The notes beneath the pieces were generated by a model, which searched no databases, was not told where the DNA came from, and saw only the letters and a program-made list of their open reading frames with translations. From positions 1-35,819 of the forward strand of contig NZ_JAGGJW010000028.1 in the NCBI RefSeq assembly GCF_017873175.1: 35,819 nucleotides of DNA, read 5' to 3'. Every line of letters starts with the position of its first letter. The first letter of the stretch is position 1. Below, piece by piece: positions 7,908 through 15,483 of the stretch. A program made the translations under genes and the position numbers. Origin of the DNA: Neorhizobium petrolearium. Lineage in GTDB: Bacteria > Pseudomonadota > Alphaproteobacteria > Rhizobiales > Rhizobiaceae.

Positions 7908-9968
7908 TCAGGCGAGATGGAGGGCGGCCACGATCAGGTCGATCGCCTTGATCCCGATAAAGGGTACGACGAGCCCGCCAAGCCCGTAGATGAGCAGATT
8001 GCGCCTCAAGAGCGGCCCTGCGCCGATCGCCTTGTATTTCACGCCTTTAAGGGCCAGCGGTATGAGCACGATGATGATCAGCGCATTGAAGATGATGGCG
8101 GAGAGAATGGCGCTCTCCGGCGTCGCAAGCCCCATGATGTTAAGCTTGCTCAGCTGCGGATAGAGCCCGACGAACATCGCGGGAATGATCGCGAAATATT
8201 TGGCTACGTCGTTGGCGATCGAGAAGGTGGTCAAGGCGCCTCGCGTCATCAGCAGCTGCTTGCCGATCTCGACGATCTCGATGAGCTTCGTCGGGTCGGA
8301 ATCGAGGTCGACCATGTTGCCGGCCTCGCGCGCGGCGACCGTGCCCGTATTCATCGCTACGCCCACATCCGACTGGGCGAGTGCCGGTGCGTCGTTGGTG
8401 CCGTCGCCGCACATAGCGACGAGCTTGCCCTTGGCCTGCTCCTCGCGGATCAGCCTCAGCTTGTCCTCAGGCGTTGCCTGGGCAAGAAAGTCATCGACAC
8501 CCGCCTCGGCGGCAATCGCGGCGGCCGTCATGGGGTTGTCGCCGGTGATCATCACGGTGCGAATGCCCATGCGGCGCAATTCGGCAAAGCGCTCGCGGAT
8601 GCCGCCTTTGACAATGTCCTTGAGGTGGATGACGCCGAGCAGGCGACCATCGCGCACGACCGCGAGCGGCGTGCCGCCGGCCTTCGCGATATCATCCGCG
8701 ATCGCCTGGATTTCACGTGTGGCTTCGCTGCCGGCGCCCTTGGCGCTGATCTGGTCGAGATATCTCAGCACCGCGTCGACGGCACCCTTGCGGATGGACG
8801 AACCCTCCGAATCGATCCCGCTCATGCGGCTCTGCGCCGTGAACGGGACGAAGGTGGCGTGCAGGCTTTGCATGTCACGGGCGCGGATGCCGTATTTTTC
8901 CTTGGCGAGAACAACGATGGATCGGCCTTCCGGCGTCTCGTCCGCCAGCGAGGCGAGTTGCGCCGCATCCGCGAGCTCCTGCTCGGTCACGCCTTTCACC
9001 GGACGGAATTCCGTGGCCTGCCGGTTGCCGAGGGTGATCGTGCCGGTCTTGTCGAGCAGCAGCGTATCGACATCGCCGGCCGCCTCGACGGCGCGGCCGG
9101 ACATGGCGAGCACGTTGAAGCGCACCAGCCGGTCCATGCCGGCGATGCCGATGGCAGACAGAAGAGCGCCGATCGTGGTCGGGATCAGTGTCACGAACAG
9201 CGCGACAAGGACGATCACCGGGATGAAACCGCCGGCATAGGCGGCAAAGCTCGGGATCGACGCGGTTGCAAGCACGAAGATCAACGTCAGGCCGGCGAGC
9301 AGGATATTGAGGGCGATCTCGTTCGGCGTCTTCTGCCGCTCCGCGCCCTCGACCAGCGAGATCATCCGATCCAGAAAGGTCGAGCCGGCAGCGGCGGTAA
9401 TGCGCACCCTGATCCAGTCGGACAGGACCTGCGTGCCGCCGGTCACGGCGGAGCGGTCACCGCCCGATTCCCGGATGACGGGTGCGGATTCGCCGGTAAT
9501 GGCCGCCTCGTTGACCGAGGCGATGCCTTCGATCACCTCGCCGTCGGAGGGAATGATGTCGCCGGCCTCGACAAGCACCACGTCGCCGATCTTGAGGCTC
9601 GTTCCCGGCACCAGCTTGAAATTCTCACGGCTGCCGTTCGCAAGCAGCTTGGCCTGCGTTTCGGTGCGCGAGCGCCGAAGCGAATCGGCCTGTGCCTTGC
9701 CGCGGCCTTCCGCAACGGCCTCCGCGAAATTCGCGAACAGGATCGTGAACCAGAGCCAGAGGATGATCTGGAAGGAAAAACCGAGATTGCCTGCTCCCGT
9801 CGCCGCATCCTTGACGAACAGGACTGTCGTCAACACCGAAACCGCGGCGACGACGAACATGACCGGGTTCTTGGCCAGAGAACGGGGATTGAGTTTCTTG
9901 AAGGCGTTCCCGATCGCGGGAACGAGGATGCGGGCATCCATGATGCTCGCTGATCTGTCCTGGCTCAT
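7908..9968 (-). CDS. kdpB: K+-transporting P-type ATPase catalytic subunit KdpB
   Basis: 686 aa, normal KdpB length. It carries the P-type ATPase hallmarks: TGES in the actuator domain (S161 by this start, equivalent to the regulatory serine of E. coli KdpB), the phosphorylated Asp306 in DKTGTITLGN, and the hinge GDGTNDAPALAQSDVG. It hydrolyses ATP to drive K+ uptake through KdpA in the inner membrane. The frame is open for 27 further codons upstream, but the ATG at 9968 has GGAG at the right distance and gives the usual N-terminus. It is preceded by a 55-aa membrane protein (43-base gap) and followed by a 26-aa microprotein. The subunit order B before A departs from the canonical kdpFABC layout. 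Confidence 0.97.
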   Translation of the reverse strand: MSQDRSASIMDARILVPAIGNAFKKLNPRSLAKNPVMFVVAAVSVLTTVLFVKDAATGAGNLGFSFQIILWLWFTILFANFAEAVAEGRGKAQADSLRRSRTETQAKLLANGSRENFKLVPGTSLKIGDVVLVEAGDIIPSDGEVIEGIASVNEAAITGESAPVIRESGGDRSAVTGGTQVLSDWIRVRITAAAGSTFLDRMISLVEGAERQKTPNEIALNILLAGLTLIFVLATASIPSFAAYAGGFIPVIVLVALFVTLIPTTIGALLSAIGIAGMDRLVRFNVLAMSGRAVEAAGDVDTLLLDKTGTITLGNRQATEFRPVKGVTEQELADAAQLASLADETPEGRSIVVLAKEKYGIRARDMQSLHATFVPFTAQSRMSGIDSEGSSIRKGAVDAVLRYLDQISAKGAGSEATREIQAIADDIAKAGGTPLAVVRDGRLLGVIHLKDIVKGGIRERFAELRRMGIRTVMITGDNPMTAAAIAAEAGVDDFLAQATPEDKLRLIREEQAKGKLVAMCGDGTNDAPALAQSDVGVAMNTGTVAAREAGNMVDLDSDPTKLIEIVEIGKQLLMTRGALTTFSIANDVAKYFAIIPAMFVGLYPQLSKLNIMGLATPESAILSAIIFNALIIIVLIPLALKGVKYKAIGAGPLLRRNLLIYGLGGLVVPFIGIKAIDLIVAALHLA

Positions 9969-10011
9969 AAGAGGCTCCAGCTTGATATTCTGATTGCGCA
10001 TTCCGCACCGC

Positions 10012-10179
10012 TCAAGCGGATGCGAAGAAATGGGAAAGAAGCGAGACAAACAGCACGGCGGCCAGCAGCAGAAACGTCATGCCGAGTATGACGTCCGAAG
10101 CGCGAAGATGCGTCCCGACCTTCGGAGTGCCGAAGCAGGGACCGACACGTCTGCGCAGGATGCGGAGCCAGCCGTTCAT
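10012..10179 (-). CDS. 55-aa single-pass membrane protein between kdpF and kdpB
   Basis: An open frame between kdpF and kdpB. Read from the ATG at 10179 it gives a basic N-terminus (MNGWLRILRRRVGP), a short soluble part with one Cys and one His, and one clear transmembrane helix near the C-terminus (VILGMTFLLLAAVLFVSLL) ending FASA. The positive residues suggest an N-in topology. The start is uncertain: no good Shine-Dalgarno precedes 10179. The frame can extend to an ATG at 10254, which overlaps the end of kdpF and adds 25 residues. It lies 46 bases after kdpF and 43 bases before kdpB, so it should be co-transcribed. I do not recognise the family. It could be an accessory or regulatory Kdp subunit, or a chance frame. 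Confidence 0.5.
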   Translation of the reverse strand: MNGWLRILRRRVGPCFGTPKVGTHLRASDVILGMTFLLLAAVLFVSLLSHFFASA

Positions 10180-10225
10180 ATCCCGCACGCGCCCGATGCC
10201 GGCGGCATTGCCTGCCGCCCGCCGA

Positions 10226-10315
10226 TCAAAAGCGTTCCGGTCGAAGCAGGGCATAGATCAGATAAGCGCTGACGAAGATAAGGACTGCGGCGCTGAGGCC
10301 ATAATCGAACACCAT
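10226..10315 (-). CDS. kdpF: KdpF, lipid-like stabilising subunit of the Kdp pump
   Basis: A 29-aa frame with a strong Shine-Dalgarno (GAGGAAG) before the ATG at 10315. It is one transmembrane helix ending AYLIYALLRPERF, the signature KdpF C-terminus (compare the Y-L-x-Y-A-L motif of other KdpF). KdpF stabilises the KdpABC complex in the membrane. It is the first gene of the kdp operon here, but is separated from kdpA by a 55-aa frame, kdpB and a 26-aa microprotein. In the standard arrangement kdpF directly precedes kdpA. Confidence 0.88.
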   Translation of the reverse strand: MVFDYGLSAAVLIFVSAYLIYALLRPERF

Positions 10316-10533
10316 TTGGGTCTTCCTCGCATTCTCGTGTTGTCGAGATTCGCCAGGCCCGGACGCGAAGACGGGGCGTCCAGCCGCGAAACTGGAAGAA
10401 ATATGGCTCCGAGTTGCATAAAGGTTCGAGAGGAACCCGCGAGGAGAGAAATAGGAATCCTATAGGAGTTTCACGGATACCGCGGCGACATGCGGCGCCG
10501 CGCATCTCCTCTCGGGGATGCCGAGGGCTCCGC
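10316..10533. promoter_or_regulatory. kdp operon upstream region
   Basis: This gap between the hydrolase stop and kdpF must contain the kdp promoter. It has a 10-bp palindrome TCCTATAGGA at 10458-10467, about 145 bases before kdpF. I could not assign clear -35/-10 boxes or a KdpE site. The two genes lie on the same strand, so a terminator for the hydrolase does not have to separate other units and none is obvious. Confidence 0.35.
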
Positions 10534-11175
10534 TCAGAACGTCAGCCCGTCAGCCCAGACACGTACCGCTTCCGCCATGGTCGCCAGGTGTTCGGCGGCG
10601 GAGAAGCCGGAAATCTTCTTGCGCGGCTTTAAATCATGATCACCGTCTTCCAGCCAGAGGATCTCGATCCTGTCGGAGAGCTCGTAACCGGAGACCTCTT
10701 CCCGCGTGCCGAATTCGTCACGGGTTCCCTGGCAGATCAGCGCCGGGGTATTCAGCGCTTTAAGATGCTGCGTACGAAGCTGTTCCGGTTTGGCCGGTGG
10801 GTGAAACGGGTAACCGAGGCAGAGAAGACCGGCGATCTTCCCTTCCGCATAAAGCTCGTCGGCGATCATGCTCGCCACTCGTCCGCCCATGGATTTGCCG
10901 CCGATGATCAGCGTCCCCCTGGTGCCGAGCTCGGCGACGGCAGCTTTGTATTCCGGATTGAGGGTCTCTGCCCTGGGCGGCGGCTTGCGTTCACCCGATA
11001 TACGGCGTGACGCCATATAGCCGAATTCGAAGCGCGCCACGCGAAACCCCTTCTCCGACAGCGCTTTTGCGGCAGCCGTCATCGACACCGAATCCATCGG
11101 CGCGCCGGCGCCGTGCGCGAGAAGGATGGTGAAGCGCGCATCCCCCGGCCCCTCAATCAGAAATCGGTTCGACAT
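10534..11175 (-). CDS. Alpha/beta hydrolase (KANL3/Tex30-like, dienelactone hydrolase related)
   Basis: 213 aa, a compact alpha/beta hydrolase without a signal peptide, so cytoplasmic. Landmarks are the oxyanion-hole strand ILLAHGAGAPMDS, the nucleophile elbow GGKSMGGR (S94), the acid turn CQGTRDEFG and the histidine in EDGDHDLKP. The triad is therefore complete. The HGAGAPMDS motif is characteristic of the bacterial members annotated as KANL3/Tex30-like hydrolases. The substrate is unknown. The start at 11175 has GGGAG eight bases upstream. It stands alone upstream of kdp on the same strand and is divergent from the orfA-pit operon. Confidence 0.85.
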   Translation of the reverse strand: MSNRFLIEGPGDARFTILLAHGAGAPMDSVSMTAAAKALSEKGFRVARFEFGYMASRRISGERKPPPRAETLNPEYKAAVAELGTRGTLIIGGKSMGGRVASMIADELYAEGKIAGLLCLGYPFHPPAKPEQLRTQHLKALNTPALICQGTRDEFGTREEVSGYELSDRIEILWLEDGDHDLKPRKKISGFSAAEHLATMAEAVRVWADGLTF

Positions 11176-11359
11176 CCTGCTCCCTCAATTTGCCGGCGAC
11201 GAACGGCCGGCCACGGCTGCGGTCGGCGCGCAAAGGCAAGTCCAGCGCAGCCTTCACCGATTCCATCGCCAAAGCAAATAATTAGCCAGCTTACGAAACC
11301 GAACTTTTCTTCCACAGAAAATCCTTTCTCGCGGTTTCCAGTCTCGCCGTCCACGATTT

Positions 11360-11377
11360 ATGACACATTTATGACAG
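11360..11377 (-). promoter_or_regulatory. Pho box (PhoB binding site) in front of orfA-pit
   Basis: Read on the minus strand the site is CTGTCATAAATGTGTCAT: two 7-base PhoB half-sites (CTGTCAT, GTGTCAT) separated by the usual AT-rich 4 bases. It ends 24 bases before the orfA start codon. In Sinorhizobium meliloti orfA-pit is repressed by phosphorylated PhoB at low phosphate. The position this close to the gene fits repression by promoter occlusion. Confidence 0.8.
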
Positions 11378-11401
11378 CCAGAAATACGCAAGGAACCTTG
11401 G

Positions 11402-12043
11402 ATGCTCGGCCTTTTCAGAAAACTGCTTCCCCGTGAGGATGCCTTCTTCGATCTTTTCGAGCAGCATTCACGCACCGTGGTCGGCGCGGCGGAATCCCTG
11501 AACGCCCTGCTCACCGGCACCGATATCGAAGGCAACTGCGCACGCATCGTAGCGCTGGAAGAGGAAGCCGACGACATCACCCGCGAGGTGCTCCAGGCCG
11601 TGCGCCGCAGTTTCATCACGCCCTTCGATCGTGGCGACATCAAGGACCTGATCCAGTCGATGGACGATGCGATCGACATGATGCACAAGACGGTCAAGAC
11701 GATCCGGCTGTTCGAGCAGACGAGTTTCGATCCGGTGATGCAGCAGATGGGCGGCGAAATCGTCAAGGCCGCACATCTGATCGCCGAAGGAGTGCCGCTG
11801 CTCAAGAGGATCGGTGCCAATGCGCCGCGACTCGGTGCGATCGCCGAGGAAATTACCCGTGTCGAAGGCCGGTCGGACGACCTGCATGATCAGGGCCTCA
11901 GGGATCTCTTCCGTCGTCATGGCGCCGGCAATGCCATGGGCTTCATCATCGGCAGCGAAATCTACGGTGAACTCGAAAAGGTGCTCGATCGGTTCGAAGA
12001 TGTCGCCAACGAGATCAGCGGCATCGTGATCGAGAATATCTGA
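11402..12043 (+). CDS. Pit accessory protein OrfA (DUF47, PhoU-like)
   Basis: 213 aa, all-helical PhoU-like protein of the DUF47 family. Characteristic parts are the N-terminal LFRKLLPREDAFFDLFEQH, the acidic helix RIVALEEEADDITREV and ITPFDRGDIKDLIQSMDDAIDMM, which carry the acidic clusters thought to bind metal in PhoU proteins. In rhizobia the homologue (OrfA) is encoded with pit and modulates the transporter. The ATG at 12043 of pit overlaps this gene's TGA, so the two are translationally coupled. An AAGGAA Shine-Dalgarno precedes the start. A Pho box immediately upstream suggests repression when phosphate is scarce. Confidence 0.93.
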   Translation: MLGLFRKLLPREDAFFDLFEQHSRTVVGAAESLNALLTGTDIEGNCARIVALEEEADDITREVLQAVRRSFITPFDRGDIKDLIQSMDDAIDMMHKTVKTIRLFEQTSFDPVMQQMGGEIVKAAHLIAEGVPLLKRIGANAPRLGAIAEEITRVEGRSDDLHDQGLRDLFRRHGAGNAMGFIIGSEIYGELEKVLDRFEDVANEISGIVIENI

Positions 12044-13047
12044 TGGATTCCGCCCTCGCCTTTCCTCTTCTTGCAGGCCTCGTCGGTGTCGCGCTTTTCT
12101 TCGACTTCCTCAACGGGCTGCATGACGCGGCCAACTCCATCGCAACCATCGTCTCCACCCGCGTGCTGAGGCCGCAATATGCGGTCTTCTGGGCGGCCTT
12201 CTTCAATTTCATCGCCTTCCTGTTCTTCGGCCTGCATGTGGCGGAAACGCTCGGCACCGGCATCATCGACCCTCAGATCGTTTCGGCGCAGGTGATATTC
12301 GCCGCGCTGATGGGCGCGATCATCTGGAACATCGTCACCTGGGCCTTCGGCATCCCGTCCAGCTCATCACATGCACTGATCGGCGGGCTCGTCGGCGCCG
12401 GCCTCGCCAAGGTGGGCCTCAGTTCGATCGTCTGGAGCGGGCTCACCAAGACCATTGGCGCGATCTTCATGTCGCCCGCGATCGGCTTTTTCCTGGCGCT
12501 CGTCCTGGTGCTGATCGTCTCCTGGCTCTTCGTGCGCCAAACGCCGTTTGCAGTCGACAGCACCTTCCGTATGCTGCAATTCGTTTCCGCCTCGCTCTAT
12601 TCGCTCGGCCACGGCGGCAACGACGCACAGAAGACCATGGGCATCATCGCGGTGCTCCTCTATTCGCAGGGATATCTAGGCGGCGAGTTCCATGTGCCCT
12701 TCTGGGTGGTCATCAGCTGCCAGGCTGCCATGGCGCTCGGCACGCTGTTCGGCGGATGGCGTATCGTCCACACCTTGGGATCGAAGATCACCAGGCTCAA
12801 TCCGATGCAGGGCTTCTGCGCCGAAACCGGCGGCGCGTTGACGCTTTTCGGCGCGACCTGGCTCGGCATTCCGGTTTCGACCACCCACACGATCACCGGC
12901 GCAATCATCGGGGTCGGCTCCGCCAGACGCCTTTCGGCCGTTCGCTGGGGCATCGCCGGCAATATCGTCTTCGCCTGGTTTGTCACGCTGCCGGCAGCGG
13001 CGCTCGTCTCCGCACTGTTCTACTGGATTGCCGGTCTTTTCCAATGA
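12043..13047 (+). CDS. pit: Low-affinity inorganic phosphate transporter Pit
   Basis: 334 aa, PiT/PHO4 family membrane protein with about ten hydrophobic segments. Two copies of the family signature are visible: DFLNGLHDAANSIATIVSTR near the N-terminus and SLGHGGNDAQKTMGI in the second half, both carrying the conserved Asn-Asp/His-Asp pairs. PSSSSHALIGG and PVSTTHTITGA are the matching second motifs of each half. It imports phosphate as a metal-phosphate complex using the proton gradient. The start codon overlaps the orfA stop (TGATG). It is probably the main phosphate route when phosphate is plentiful, with expression lowered by PhoB. Confidence 0.95.
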   Translation: MDSALAFPLLAGLVGVALFFDFLNGLHDAANSIATIVSTRVLRPQYAVFWAAFFNFIAFLFFGLHVAETLGTGIIDPQIVSAQVIFAALMGAIIWNIVTWAFGIPSSSSHALIGGLVGAGLAKVGLSSIVWSGLTKTIGAIFMSPAIGFFLALVLVLIVSWLFVRQTPFAVDSTFRMLQFVSASLYSLGHGGNDAQKTMGIIAVLLYSQGYLGGEFHVPFWVVISCQAAMALGTLFGGWRIVHTLGSKITRLNPMQGFCAETGGALTLFGATWLGIPVSTTHTITGAIIGVGSARRLSAVRWGIAGNIVFAWFVTLPAAALVSALFYWIAGLFQ

Positions 13048-13147
13048 GACAGCTGCGGGGTGCCATCAGCCAGATTCTTTTCATCGGAAGGGAACCATTT
13101 GCCGTCTTCACCGTTTGATACGGTTGGTATCCTGGGAGGAGGAAAAG

Positions 13148-13387
13148 ATGCAAACCAGCTGGCAGAAACCTGTTCGCGTCGCATTCGGCCATCTCGGCAC
13201 GGAGGACGTCCATAGCCCGTTCGAGGCATTGGCCCTCCTGACCGATCGCTGGCCGGACATGCGTGGACCGCAGTTCGTCAAGGCACGCAGCGTTTGCCGC
13301 GCGGCCCTCGACGGGCGCAGGTCGCCGGAGGAGGCGCGCCAGCAGTTCGAGCAGGCTGTAAGCGAAGCTCAGCTGCATCTGAACTGA
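13148..13387 (+). CDS. DUF982 small protein
   Basis: 79 aa. It matches the DUF982 family common in rhizobia: a start of the form W..PV.V..G and a middle reading SPFEALALLTDRWPDMRGPQF, then KARSVCRAALDGRRSPEEAR. The ATG at 13148 has a strong GGAGG upstream; longer in-frame extensions lack one. No biochemical function is established for the family. It lies 100 bases after pit and is followed by a clear terminator. Confidence 0.82.
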   Translation: MQTSWQKPVRVAFGHLGTEDVHSPFEALALLTDRWPDMRGPQFVKARSVCRAALDGRRSPEEARQQFEQAVSEAQLHLN

Positions 13388-13408
13388 AGATGCGAACGGT
13401 TAAACCTG

Positions 13409-13434
13409 GGCCGGCTCATCGCCGGCCTTTTCTT
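13409..13434 (+). terminator. Intrinsic terminator after the DUF982 gene
   Basis: A 7-bp GC stem GGCCGGC (13409-13415) / GCCGGCC (13421-13427) with a 5-base loop, followed by TTTTCTT. It lies 21 bases after the stop and just before the end of the convergent ChrR-like gene. Confidence 0.8.
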
Positions 13435-13440
13435 ATCCGT

Positions 13441-14085
13441 TCAGATGCCGAGGATGTCACCCACGAGCCTCCATGGAGAACCGGAGAGCACGATCGGGGC
13501 GAACAGGACAGTAAAGCAAATGCACGGCCCCTGCTCTCCCGCAACCGGCCGGTGGTCGAGCGTTTCATCCGCGATCGAAATGTCCCCCCGCCCGAAATTG
13601 CCGCGATGATCGTGAAATTCACCCTCCAGAACCAAAGTCAATTCCAGACCCCGATGACCATGACGGGGAACTGCCCGGCGGGGCCGGACCCACAACAGGC
13701 TCGCCTCGACCTCCCTGGACCTCTCTATGACATGCCGGCGAAATCCGGGCAGTCTGGTTTTCCATGGAATACCGGAGAGGTCGACCCCGGCATAGGCCAG
13801 CAGCGATGCGGGAAGTGATGCCCCGTGGGAGGCCTTTGGTTCAAGCTCGGGCGGCAGCGGAGCGGAGGCGAAAATCTCCCGCAGCCGACGGTCGCGCGAC
13901 GCCACCGCAAGCGGCTCGCTCTCGCGCAGGGTCGTGCCGGCCAGTTCCTCCAGAGTCTGGGCGAACCGTGCGGCCGGGGCCTGCATTTCCAGATATGATC
14001 CCACCAAGACATGCACCGGCTCCGGAAAGGAACCGGCAACGTAATGCGCGATCAGAAGATCCAACCTTTCAAGGTTCTGCAGCAT
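13441..14085 (-). CDS. ChrR-like cupin protein with degenerate anti-sigma domain
   Basis: 214 aa from the ATG at 14085; a GTG at 14121 is an alternative but has no Shine-Dalgarno. The layout matches ChrR, the zinc anti-sigma factor of the RpoE/ECF11 type: an N-terminal helical domain containing AHYVAGSFPEPVHVLVGSYL, and a C-terminal cupin (about 120-210). The cupin keeps likely metal ligands (PRHGHRGLELTLVLEG, then a His in DETLDHRP). In the N-terminal domain the usual H...H-x3-C-x2-C zinc site is gone: the expected His is Tyr in GSYLEM and the two Cys are replaced by Q and A. No ECF sigma factor gene is adjacent. It may be a ChrR paralogue with another role rather than a functional anti-sigma factor. 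Confidence 0.72.
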   Translation of the reverse strand: MLQNLERLDLLIAHYVAGSFPEPVHVLVGSYLEMQAPAARFAQTLEELAGTTLRESEPLAVASRDRRLREIFASAPLPPELEPKASHGASLPASLLAYAGVDLSGIPWKTRLPGFRRHVIERSREVEASLLWVRPRRAVPRHGHRGLELTLVLEGEFHDHRGNFGRGDISIADETLDHRPVAGEQGPCICFTVLFAPIVLSGSPWRLVGDILGI

Positions 14086-14424
14086 GTCCGTTGGCCAGTT
14101 TCGCGCACGGTATTTAAACACCGCACGATAAAATCACGAATGGCACGGATCAATATTCGCTTCAACAGCATTCGGGACAGGCGTAACAGGAAGTTGATAT
14201 TACTATTTCCAAGATAATAACGAGCGAGATCTCGGCGCCTGCTCCTCATTACAAAAGCTAAACCTAAAATACATTTCCCTTTCCCACATCGTTTCGGCGA
14301 CCTGTCGGTGGGAAGATGGATTTTGTCGAAGCAGGCTCCTTCCGGGAACAGAATTTCTTGCCCTGCGGTGCTTGTGCGCCGAAAAGACCGGGCTTAAATC
14401 TCCAAGGAACGACAAGGTATCGCG
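14086..14424. other. Upstream region of the cysteine-synthase operon
   Basis: No supported gene is present. The middle (about 14130-14285) is AT-richer than its surroundings, as expected for the divergent promoters of the ChrR-like gene and the plus-strand operon. A short palindrome CGAGATCTCG occurs at about 14225-14235. No riboswitch or T-box was recognised. Confidence 0.4.
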
Positions 14425-15462
14425 ATGACCTATCATCCCTCCGTCCTCAGCGTGATCGGCAACACGCCCCTTATCCGGCTCAAAGGCGCTTCGGAGGCGA
14501 CCGGCTGCGAAATCCTCGGCAAGGCGGAGTTCCTCAATCCCGGCCAGTCGGTCAAGGATCGGGCCGCGCTCTACATCATCCGCGACGCCGAGAAGAAGGG
14601 CATGCTCAGGCCCGGCGGCGTGATCGTCGAGGGCACGGCCGGCAATACCGGCATCGGGCTGACGCTGGTTGCCAAGGCGCTCGGCTACCGCACGGTCATC
14701 GTTATTCCCGAGACCCAGAGCCAGGAGAAGAAGGACGCCCTGAAACTGCTCGGCGCCGAACTGGTGGAGGTTCCTGCCGTTCCCTACAGGAACCCGAACA
14801 ATTACGTCAAAGTCTCCGGCCGGCTTGCCGAACAGCTTGCCAGGACCGAGCCCGCCGGCGCGATCTGGGCGAACCAGTTCGACAACGTCGCCAACCGCGA
14901 TGCCCATGCCGAGACGACCGCCCCGGAAATATGGAACCAGACCGAAGGCAAGGTCGACGGCTTCATCTGCGCAGTCGGGTCCGGCGGGACGCTTGCGGGC
15001 GTCGCGATGGGACTGAGGGCGAAGAACCCGAACATCAAGATCGGCCTCGCCGATCCGGACGGTGCCGCCCTCTATGAATATTACACCCATGGCGAACTGA
15101 AATCGGAAGGCTCCTCGATCACCGAAGGCATCGGCCAGGGCCGCATCACCGCCAATCTCGAAGGCTTCACGCCGGACTTTGCCTACCGCATTCCAGATTC
15201 CGATGCGCTGCCGATCATCTTCGACCTCGTCGAGAAGGAGGGCCTCTGCCTCGGCGGCTCGACCGGCATCAACGTTGCCGGGGCGATCCGGCTCGCGAAG
15301 GATCTCGGCCCCGGCCATACGATCGTTACGATCCTCTGCGACTATGGCAACCGCTACCAGTCCAAGCTCTTCAATCCCGACTTCCTGAAGTCCAAGGGCC
15401 TGCCGATTCCCGCCTGGCTGACCGGCAAGCGTCACATTCCCGTTCCCTTCGAAACACCCTGA
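14425..15462 (+). CDS. Cysteine synthase-like PLP enzyme
   Basis: 345 aa, fold-type II PLP enzyme of the OASS/CBS family. The PLP lysine is K44 in NPGQSVKDRAA, the phosphate-binding loop is VGSGGTLAG, and the C-terminal serine site is in LGGSTGIN. It should form cysteine from O-acetylserine or a related activated serine and sulfide. Two loops differ from textbook CysK: NPGQSVKDR instead of NPGGSVKDR, and EGTAGNTGI (71-77) instead of E.TSGNTGI, so the substrate loop has Ala in place of Ser. It is longer than the 310-325 aa of classic CysK. AAGG precedes the start. It is the first gene of a six-gene run and is followed after 21 bases by the tRNA editing gene. Confidence 0.82.
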   Translation: MTYHPSVLSVIGNTPLIRLKGASEATGCEILGKAEFLNPGQSVKDRAALYIIRDAEKKGMLRPGGVIVEGTAGNTGIGLTLVAKALGYRTVIVIPETQSQEKKDALKLLGAELVEVPAVPYRNPNNYVKVSGRLAEQLARTEPAGAIWANQFDNVANRDAHAETTAPEIWNQTEGKVDGFICAVGSGGTLAGVAMGLRAKNPNIKIGLADPDGAALYEYYTHGELKSEGSSITEGIGQGRITANLEGFTPDFAYRIPDSDALPIIFDLVEKEGLCLGGSTGINVAGAIRLAKDLGPGHTIVTILCDYGNRYQSKLFNPDFLKSKGLPIPAWLTGKRHIPVPFETP

Positions 15463-15483
15463 CCCCTAAACCAAGAGACTGAC

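Noticed and set aside
7896..9953. A 685-codon plus-strand open frame antisense to kdpB
   Set aside because: KdpB on the other strand has all P-type ATPase motifs. The antisense frame is a by-product of its G/C third-position bias, rich in Arg/Asp/His/Gly, and shows no known domain.
14203..15435. A 410-codon minus-strand open frame antisense to the cysteine-synthase-like gene
   Set aside because: It covers a clear PLP enzyme on the plus strand and looks like a low-complexity shadow without motifs.
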